Of a DNA stretch of 64,000 nucleotides, positions 35,511-43,300 are shown one piece after another (position 1 is the stretch's first letter; every line of letters starts with the position of its first letter). This DNA is from Bacteroidales bacterium (GTDB lineage: Bacteria > Bacteroidota > Bacteroidia > Bacteroidales > JAADJA01). The notes below the pieces were generated by a model. It saw only the letters and a list, made by a program, of their open reading frames with translations, was not told the origin of the DNA and made no database searches. The DNA lies in the NCBI GenBank assembly GCA_021740645.1, contig JAIOZL010000017.1:1-64000 (forward strand). Direction: 5' to 3'. Position numbers and translations under genes: made by a program.

Positions 35511-37568
35511 CTATCCTTTATCCACCCTGATCCTTGCATCAACGGCAATTATCCTGTCTTTACTTCCCAACAATGGATTAAGGTCCATTTCTTCAATGAT
35601 CGGTGTTTCAGATACTAATTGGGACACCCGAACAATAATCTCAGCGAACTTTTGTTTGTCAATGCCTTCCTGTCCACGAACCCCATCAATTATTTTAATT
35701 CCTCTGAGCCCGTTGATCATATTAAGGGCTTCGCTAAAAGAAAGAGGGGCAAGGCCGGTTTTGATATCTTTCAACACCTCAATAAATATACCACCCAGTC
35801 CACATAGGATCATATGGCCAAAATTGACTTCTTTTTTCGCCCCTACGAAAAGCTCCGTTCCTGATAACATTGGCTGCAATAGGATTCCAGTGGTTTCTTT
35901 AATTTGCATCATCCGTTCAAACTCCATCAACATCGCTTTTTCTGTCTCTACATTAAGTACTACACCACCTACGTCCGATTTATGCACCGGGCCAACAACT
36001 TTCATTACCAGCGGATAGCCTATTATTTCAGCTTCACGGATTGCTTTTTCTTTTTTATTGACGACGGCCTCATTTGCCCTTGGTATACCCACTGCATCAA
36101 GCAATCCCTGCACCTCTTCGGGCGAAAGGTATCCGCTTTTTGCATTGTCAGAGATCACCCTGATCTTTTCCCTGTCGATTTTATATTCTGTACGTTCATC
36201 ATCCTGAGGTTTAGGGCTTGTATAAACTTTTGCAAGTGCTTTCCCCAATATCACCTCATCCGGGAAGTTTATGCGGCCTTTTGCAATAAAGGCTTCCACT
36301 TCCTCTTTCGCTGTATAGGTAGAGGGTAAGACCGGGAATATGGGTTTCTTACAAGTTCTCATTTTTTCATGGAGTACCTCATAAACATCATGGATTTTGA
36401 ACAGGCCAGGTGTACCAAAAATCACGATCATGGCATCGATATGATCAAATTTCTGTTCCATTGTATTGATGATATCCGCAAGCTGGGCCGCAGTACCTGT
36501 TGCAAGAAAATCAATGGGGTTGGTAACGGATGAGCCCGGATGCAATCTTTCTTTGAGGGCATCTGCCTCAGGGCCATGAATTGCCGGAACAAACAAACCT
36601 CCATTGGAAAGTGCATCCGTTAGCATTACTGCTGGCCCACCGGCGTGGGTAATAATGGCAATATTTTTCCCAATAAGTTGGGGGTGCATGAATACAGAAG
36701 CAACTGCGATAAGCTCTTCGCGGTGGTCGCAACGTATGATCCCTGCTTTTCTGAAGATGGCATTTACGGCTTCGTCGGAGCTTGCCAATGCCCCTGTATG
36801 GGAAGATGCTGCCCGGCTTCCGGCTTCGGAGCTCCCGGCTTTGATGGCTGCAATCCTGCAGCCTTTCCGGATGAGGGAGGCCGCATGTTTCATCAGCATC
36901 TGGGGCTTTTTAACATTCTCGATATATAGCAGTTTAATGGTCGATTTGGTTTCATCGTGGTTCATATCCAAATGCCTCACGACTTCTTCAACCCCCATCT
37001 GGGCTGAATTACCCAAAGAAATTATTTCAGCAAAACTTAATCCTTTTTCGAGGCCAGACTCCATAATATAACATGCCGTAGCCCCGGAAGCAGAAATAAG
37101 GTCACAACCTTTGGGATCCAACTTTGGGATGGGTTCAGTAAAAATACCATGATAGGAGGGGGTACATATACCAATGCAATTGGGCCCGATAAGTGCCCCG
37201 CTAAATTTATTTATCTGGTAGAGGATATCTTTTTCAATTTGCTTTCCTTCTTCGCTAACTTCGCTAAAGCCAGCAGACAGAATAATAAATGCCCGGGTCT
37301 GTTTTTCTTCGGTCAGCACTTTCACCGCATCAAACGTATACCTTGCTGCAATGGCGATAATGGCCAGTTCTACATCAGGCAGGTCATGGATATTTTTATA
37401 GCTTTTTATTCCCTGAACTTCATCTTCTTTAATGTTCGTAACATAAAGTTTGCCTTTATAATTTCCATCCAAAAGGTTTTTTAAAACCTTTCCACCAGGT
37501 TTTTGTATGTCGTTCGAACCACCTACTACTACGATACTTTTGGGATCACTGAGTTGTGTATTGATCAT
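35511..37568 (-). CDS. ADP-forming acyl-CoA (acetyl-CoA) synthetase, fused subunits
   Basis: The 685-residue protein joins alpha and beta subunits of the NDP-forming acyl-CoA synthetase. The CoA-binding domain (about 1-130) has VVGGSNDIQKPGGKVL; the succinyl-CoA-ligase-like part holds the phosphohistidine loop SHTGALASSDEA (near residue 257); the ATP-grasp part (about 480-685) begins with EEVQGLLDAVGIPRA. It forms ATP from acyl-CoA and ADP, a step used in amino-acid fermentation. It lies 154 bp upstream of the GH16-like gene, same strand. Confidence 0.9.
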   Translation of the reverse strand: MINTQLSDPKSIVVVGGSNDIQKPGGKVLKNLLDGNYKGKLYVTNIKEDEVQGIKSYKNIHDLPDVELAIIAIAARYTFDAVKVLTEEKQTRAFIILSAGFSEVSEEGKQIEKDILYQINKFSGALIGPNCIGICTPSYHGIFTEPIPKLDPKGCDLISASGATACYIMESGLEKGLSFAEIISLGNSAQMGVEEVVRHLDMNHDETKSTIKLLYIENVKKPQMLMKHAASLIRKGCRIAAIKAGSSEAGSRAASSHTGALASSDEAVNAIFRKAGIIRCDHREELIAVASVFMHPQLIGKNIAIITHAGGPAVMLTDALSNGGLFVPAIHGPEADALKERLHPGSSVTNPIDFLATGTAAQLADIINTMEQKFDHIDAMIVIFGTPGLFKIHDVYEVLHEKMRTCKKPIFPVLPSTYTAKEEVEAFIAKGRINFPDEVILGKALAKVYTSPKPQDDERTEYKIDREKIRVISDNAKSGYLSPEEVQGLLDAVGIPRANEAVVNKKEKAIREAEIIGYPLVMKVVGPVHKSDVGGVVLNVETEKAMLMEFERMMQIKETTGILLQPMLSGTELFVGAKKEVNFGHMILCGLGGIFIEVLKDIKTGLAPLSFSEALNMINGLRGIKIIDGVRGQEGIDKQKFAEIIVRVSQLVSETPIIEEMDLNPLLGSKDRIIAVDARIRVDKG

Positions 37569-37703
37569 TAGATTCTGAATTTAATCTGTGAAAAATATGT
37601 GCGGCTAAAGTAGGAAAAGCCGGAATAATAGAAAAGAATTGATTTGTTTTTTAATTATTATCGACCTGGTGTTTCGTCCAATAGGTGAATGCAGGAAAAT
37701 ATC

Positions 37704-39512
37704 CTAGTCGAGAAGAATTCCCAGTCCGACCACACCTGGCCCTACATGGGTTCCTAATACAGGAGAAACGGAATTAACAAAGCGTGGTTTTAAACCTGTG
37801 ATCTGCTCCATTTCATTCACATACCAGTTGGCCCCTTCGGGATTATTTGCATGAGAAACGGAATATCCCCAGATTTTTTTACCATCCATTAATTTAGCCG
37901 CTTCTTCAATCACAAGTTTCATGGCTTGTTTTGTAGATGTTGGTTTTCCAAATAACTCAGCTTTGCCTTCCGCATTTACGACAACAATGGGTTGAACACC
38001 CATTAGTTTGCCGAGGAAGCCTTTTACCGTGCTCACCCTGCCGCTTTTTATCATATACTTCAACGACTGGGCGCTAACCATCAAATGGGCTTTGAGTTTC
38101 CAGTCCTCTATAGCTATTTTAAGGTCTTCATATGACAACCCGCTTTCTATCGCTTCAGCTGCACGCAGCACCATTAAACCCAACGCATTGGTAAGTTTAT
38201 TAGAACTAAAAACAGCAATATCAATATTATGACGCTCAGCTACTGCATGACCGGCTTTTTTGCTGTTGCTGAATGTGCCGCTCATTTTATCCGTAAGGTG
38301 GAGGCCGATAATGTTTTTGTAATGGCTTGCCAGGTAGCTGTATTTGTTGGTAAAATCCTTATAGGTTGGTTGGGACGTGGTGGGGTTATTTTTTGCCAAC
38401 TTTTGCAAGTGATAAAACTCATCCGGTGTGATGGTTACCGAATCGAGATAAAAATCCTTATCGAAATGAACGGTCAGGGGAACCACATGGATCTGGTATT
38501 TTTCGATAATATCCTGGGGTAAATCGCAGGTTGAATCTGTAATTAAAGCAGTATCGTATTTCCGGCGATGCACAATTTCACTCTGCATCAACATGTCGTC
38601 TACCTTTTTAAAGGTAATATTCCCCAAATCTTTAATCTCACTGAAAAGTTTAGCCGGCTCGTCGGTATGAATGTGCAGCCTGAGTTTTTTAGGTGAGCCT
38701 GCCACCACCACTGAATCCCCATAGGGCGCGATAACTTTGGAAAGTATCGACTTATTGTTCGGGCTTTCGTTTTCGAATGAGATCAAAGCCTCGGTGCAGT
38801 AACGGAAGCTTAATTCAACCTCATGGTCGTGAACCACTTCCTCAAATTCTTTTACCTTGGAAACATTCCGGGTCATGGCTAGTTTTTTCAGCTCTCCATG
38901 TTTAAAAAAGTCGATCATCCCTTCGAGGAATAAAACAAAACCTTTGGCACCGGCATCTACGACATGGGCTTTTCTGAGCACTTCAAGTTTTTTGGGTGTG
39001 TCCCTGAGTGAATCAGCTGCAGTCTGGTATGAATCAACGATCAATTCATTAAAATCCTGGAATTTATCTTTAATGGAATACACATATTCGGCCCATTCAC
39101 GCATTACCGATATCATGGTTCCTTCTACTGGGTTGGCGATGGCTTCGTAAGCATAGCGCACTGCCTTTTTGATGATCTCAGCAAAATCATTGATGGAAAG
39201 GTTATTGTTGTTGGGTATCTCATTGCTGAACCCATAAAGGAACTGGGCGAAAATAATACCTGAATTGCCGCGTGCACCTACGAGGGCCGCATCGGCCAGG
39301 GCATTGGCTGTAACTTTAATATTGTAAGTTGGAATTGCGGTATCGATGATCGACCGCATCGTTGAGGCAAGGTTGGTACCTGTATCCCCATCAGCTACGG
39401 GAAAAACGTTGATCTTGTTGATGACCTGGTAGTGCTCGAATATTTTCTGGGCACCCGCTATAAAGCTGTAATAAAAGCGCTTTCCGTCTAATTCGTTCCT
39501 GTTAAAATCCAA
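37704..39512 (-). CDS. FakA-FakB-like fusion: DAK2/DhaL kinase domain joined to DegV domain
   Basis: Residues 1-200 are a DAK2/DhaL domain with the ATP-magnesium motif DGDTGTNL (41-48) and GARGNSGIIFAQ (79-90). Residues 200-315 match the FakA middle domain. Residues 319-602 are a DegV/FakB fatty-acid-binding fold (LITDSTCDLPQDI and DKMSGTFSNS). In Firmicutes FakA phosphorylates fatty acid held by FakB; here both are on one chain. The start is TTG 39512; the next Met would remove the kinase motif. It likely feeds exogenous fatty acids to phospholipid synthesis. Confidence 0.85.
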   Translation of the reverse strand: MDFNRNELDGKRFYYSFIAGAQKIFEHYQVINKINVFPVADGDTGTNLASTMRSIIDTAIPTYNIKVTANALADAALVGARGNSGIIFAQFLYGFSNEIPNNNNLSINDFAEIIKKAVRYAYEAIANPVEGTMISVMREWAEYVYSIKDKFQDFNELIVDSYQTAADSLRDTPKKLEVLRKAHVVDAGAKGFVLFLEGMIDFFKHGELKKLAMTRNVSKVKEFEEVVHDHEVELSFRYCTEALISFENESPNNKSILSKVIAPYGDSVVVAGSPKKLRLHIHTDEPAKLFSEIKDLGNITFKKVDDMLMQSEIVHRRKYDTALITDSTCDLPQDIIEKYQIHVVPLTVHFDKDFYLDSVTITPDEFYHLQKLAKNNPTTSQPTYKDFTNKYSYLASHYKNIIGLHLTDKMSGTFSNSKKAGHAVAERHNIDIAVFSSNKLTNALGLMVLRAAEAIESGLSYEDLKIAIEDWKLKAHLMVSAQSLKYMIKSGRVSTVKGFLGKLMGVQPIVVVNAEGKAELFGKPTSTKQAMKLVIEEAAKLMDGKKIWGYSVSHANNPEGANWYVNEMEQITGLKPRFVNSVSPVLGTHVGPGVVGLGILLD

Positions 39513-39550
39513 GATGTGTTTTTTTATTTAGATTACTTCTAAATTTTTTG

Positions 39551-39558
39551 CAAAAATA
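39551..39558 (-). promoter_or_regulatory. Putative -7 box of the DAK2-DegV gene
   Basis: The minus strand reads TATTTTTG, a TAnnTTTG match, 38 bp before the TTG start. The TTG-type -33 box is not found at the expected spacing. Confidence 0.4.
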
Positions 39559-39613
39559 GATATAATATTTTAAATATGATTTGCACCAATTATTTCTACT
39601 TAAGACAGGCTTT

Positions 39614-40348
39614 TTATTTTTCCTTGCCAAATTTTTTAAATACCAGGCTTTCTATTTTCCCGGAGTATTGCTTATCCAATGGAAATACTGTAATTTCAAT
39701 AAGGTAGTGATTGGCCGATTGTTCCCGGACAATTACTTCGGGCCCCTTTTTAACAGAGCCCCAGGGCATGGATAAAAGATAGGACTTTATCCTTTGAATG
39801 GTGTCTGCCTCGTTGTCTTCTTTTTTCATCTCCAACAAAAAAGAATAGGCACTGCTCTGGTCGGTACTTTCACTTTTAATGGCCGTTTGTTCGATCAGTT
39901 TATTATAAGGCAGATAAATTACTTTGTTGTCCTGCGATTCAATTTCAAGCGCATCCCACCTGAATTTTTTTATTTTCCCATTGGTTTTCCCAATTTTGAT
40001 CATATCACCCACACTAAATTTTCCGGATGCCCTGAATACAATTCCGGCAATCAGGTCCTTAAAGAAAAACCGGGATACCCAAACCAGGATAATAAAAATG
40101 GCGGCAAAAACGGCAATAGTGTAATAGGAGCGGATTTCGGCAAAACGAAATACATACCACGAAAAGAACAAAATCCACAGGACCAGTTCCACAACCGGGA
40201 ATATCCGGCCGGCCAGGGTATGTCGTTCCGGGTCTTTAAATATTACTGGCAAAAAATACCTTAGCCCGCGCATTAAGGCAAAAAGAACCATACCAAGGAT
40301 CAGAAAGCCTGTAAAAATGGTATTCCAGTTAGCCGCTTGTAACTCCAT
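39614..40348 (-). CDS. MscS-type mechanosensitive channel family protein
   Basis: The 244-residue protein has three predicted membrane spans (about 10-30, 48-68, 75-95), then the MscS beta domain (VGDMIKIGKTNGKIKKFRWDA) and a short alpha-beta cytoplasmic domain. It resembles MscS but the pore helix glycine-alanine pattern is only partly kept (FFFKDLIAGIVFRASG). Members relieve osmotic pressure. It starts 20 bp after the end of the giant transporter gene and is very probably co-transcribed, so an osmotic role for the pair is suggested (inference). Confidence 0.75.
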   Translation of the reverse strand: MELQAANWNTIFTGFLILGMVLFALMRGLRYFLPVIFKDPERHTLAGRIFPVVELVLWILFFSWYVFRFAEIRSYYTIAVFAAIFIILVWVSRFFFKDLIAGIVFRASGKFSVGDMIKIGKTNGKIKKFRWDALEIESQDNKVIYLPYNKLIEQTAIKSESTDQSSAYSFLLEMKKEDNEADTIQRIKSYLLSMPWGSVKKGPEVIVREQSANHYLIEITVFPLDKQYSGKIESLVFKKFGKEK

Positions 40349-40368
40349 GATCGTTTTATTAATTCTTT

Positions 40369-43300
40369 TTAGTTTCCTTTATCAAATTCGGTCATCAGGT
40401 ATTTTGCAATATGCACCTGTAAAAATTTATCAATGGCAAATATTCCCCCGGCCTTTTCATTTATTATCCCGGCCCGGCGAAGGTAATTAACCGTATAGTT
40501 TACTTTAATTTCTTCTTCGAGCAGAACATTACAAAGTTTTTGAACACTCAGCTGCTTATGCAACAAAAATTGCAAGAGGTAAATTTTTGTCTCTTTCGGG
40601 AGTTTTGTAAATACTGCCGTATCGGGTAAACGGGGACTTTGCAGAAGGATGGTATCATTCTTAAAATCGCTTATACCCGTTACCCAGGCAAGCAATGCAG
40701 CCCCGATATTCCCCCCTGAAAAATTAAACACCTGGTTGAATAGCCGTGCATATTGGGCCTGCGAAATATGGCCGGGTGTATTTTTTTCAATCTGTAATTT
40801 TAGTCCGCTGGTACGATGCCTGAACAATATGACCTCCTGGATTTCTTTTGATCCGAAAGGGCCAAGCTGAACCACCTGTAAGGCAAAATGCCCAAAAGGG
40901 TTGATCTGGTTAATTAATTTAAACACCCGCTTATTAAACACCAGGATAAAAAATACTTTATCACTGTAATGCCTTACCAGGTTAAAAACAGAATCGATTA
41001 CCACCAGTCCGTTTTCCGATCTTTCCCAAAAGAGTTCCAGGTCATCCAAAACCATCATGCTGTTTTCAGGAAGTTTGTCCATTATTTCGTGCACCGAACC
41101 ACCCATTCCGGTGGCCTCCTTTAAGTGTTCCAGGAAAGTATCCGGGTGAGCGGGCCCCGTGCCCGACGGATTGATGATATAGGTGGGATGATCCTTTTGA
41201 TTTTCGTTGACCAAGTAATTGGCAAAAAATGATTTACCACTTTTGGCATCGCCTGTAATTACAAGACAGCCCTTGATCCCTGCTTTGTAGCGGTTTATGG
41301 CTTTCCGGGCAAGTCCCAGTTCTTTTTGCCGGCCAAACCAGAACTCAGGCTGATAATTATACTGACTTAAAAATAGTTGTTGGTAATAAAAAGGTATCTT
41401 TTTAATGATTCCATTTTTAGGAGATACTTTCTCTTTGAAGTTAAGCATCTCATCAATCAGGTTAACATCTTTTGATTGGTCGTCGGTAACTTTTTTGGCC
41501 AACAGACGGGCTTCACTTTGAGAGTGCCAGAGATTGGCCTTTTGGTGCTGCACAAAATCCCTGATGATCCTCAGCCTGGTCTGAATAAACCTGTTTTCTT
41601 TATCGGCATCTTTTCGCACCAGGTATTTGTTGTTCTCAGATGCTTTCAACAAGCGGAATAAATGTAGCTCTGCACTTGTTTTGGTGTATAAAACCCGGAT
41701 GTTCTTTTTGTAAGTATCAAATTCGGTTTTAATGGCCTCAATGTTTACGTCTACTTTTTTGCGCTGATCGTTGGTAAATGCCTCAATATCTCCAAAATTT
41801 TCGTAATCTTCTTCCGGTACAAAAGTGCCCTTATCATTTTGGCGGCTTAAGTTGATAAGCCGGGCTGCGTCTTCAATGATTACCTGAAGTCCCTGGATGT
41901 TTTCGGCCATTTTGTTGGTATTGCTAACCAGGGGAGCAATCAATTCGTTTTGTATAAAATAATCCACTAACCGAAGTACGGGAATCTTTAAGGTTTCCTC
42001 GTCGGAGAATTGCCTGTTGGTTAATTCGTTAATTGTTTCTTCTGTAAAAACCTCAAGGTTGGCCGGTAACTGCCGAAGGATGGATTTGATATTACGAAAA
42101 GCTTTATCGGTAATTTTATTCAGGCTGAGTTGCAGACTTTGCGACTGGAGATTCGTCGCCGGAAGGCTTATTTTTTCTTCCTCCTGTTCTCCTTTTCCTT
42201 TTGGGGCAATTGATTGTTGTATCTGGTTTAGTCGCATAAACACCTGCTCATCGAGGATTTTATTAATCTCAAAAAGGCTTTGTTCGATGATTTTATACAG
42301 ACGGTATTCAACCAACAATAATTGCAATTCTGTATGGATGGATTTCGTCAATATCGATTGGTTGACCCCCCACTTCGAAGGAAGGGATTGAAGTTCTTTT
42401 CCGGCTTCCTTTATTTTTTTTCGGGCCTGGGCTTGGGCAAGAAGATTAGCCGGGTAATCCGATACAGCCTGACTGATATCATGTACACAACGGTTATCCT
42501 CTTTATTTAGCTGAAGTTCTATATCAACACTACTGCTTTCGATGATTGAAGTAAGTTGGTCAAGGTGGCTAAAAACATTCTGTTTTCCCAGAGTGATTAT
42601 TTCCTGCAGGTTGTCTTGTCCAATATTTTTTTCAATTACCTGGAAAGCATCGGTAACTGCATAGAGTAATTTTTGGAATTCAAAACTAAAGCTGATATTT
42701 AAGTTTCCGAACTGGAAAAAACTTTCCTTTGCCGATCCAAGCTTTCGCCCGGGTAAAATACCATTACAGATTTCCTTAAAATTAACAGCATATGGGATTC
42801 CCTGGCCCAATAGTTTTTGCTTATTGAATATACGCCTATTCATTTTAAGCAGTCGAACTTTCATGCCGTCGCCGGAATCGGGGTTTAAATCCTCTCGATT
42901 TAAAAAGATATTGACTTTCTCGGGGATGTCCTTCCTGATTTTATCTAATTCACTGTTCAAATAGGTGATCCCGGTTTCAAGGGTGTCCTGCGATTCGGAT
43001 AAAACGGTGGTTTGCATCTCCTCAAGTATCTTCCCAAGTTTGATTAGCAAGCCGGTTTTTAATTGAGACACGAGTTGAATTTGACTGCTACTATTGATCT
43101 TTCCGGATTTGTTTTCAAGCACGGCATAAGCTTTTTCAACTGACTGCCTTGCCAAATCTGTTTTATTGAGCCGGTAATCAAATATCTGTTTGAATGTGCG
43201 TTTATAATAATTTTTACTCAGGTTGTCCAGTTTTTCCAGCAAATGAGTACAAGCCTCGGCCAGTTCTGGTTTTTCGGGTAAAATGGTTTCTTTTAGTTTA

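Noticed and set aside
35596-36329. Two open frames of about 140 residues opposite the acyl-CoA synthetase gene
   Set aside because: They are out of frame with a strongly conserved gene on the other strand and show low-complexity, Ser/Ile-rich composition typical of shadows.
42017-42391. A 124-residue frame opposite the giant transporter gene
   Set aside because: Located in the helical linker of the transporter; no start signal and no recognisable motif.
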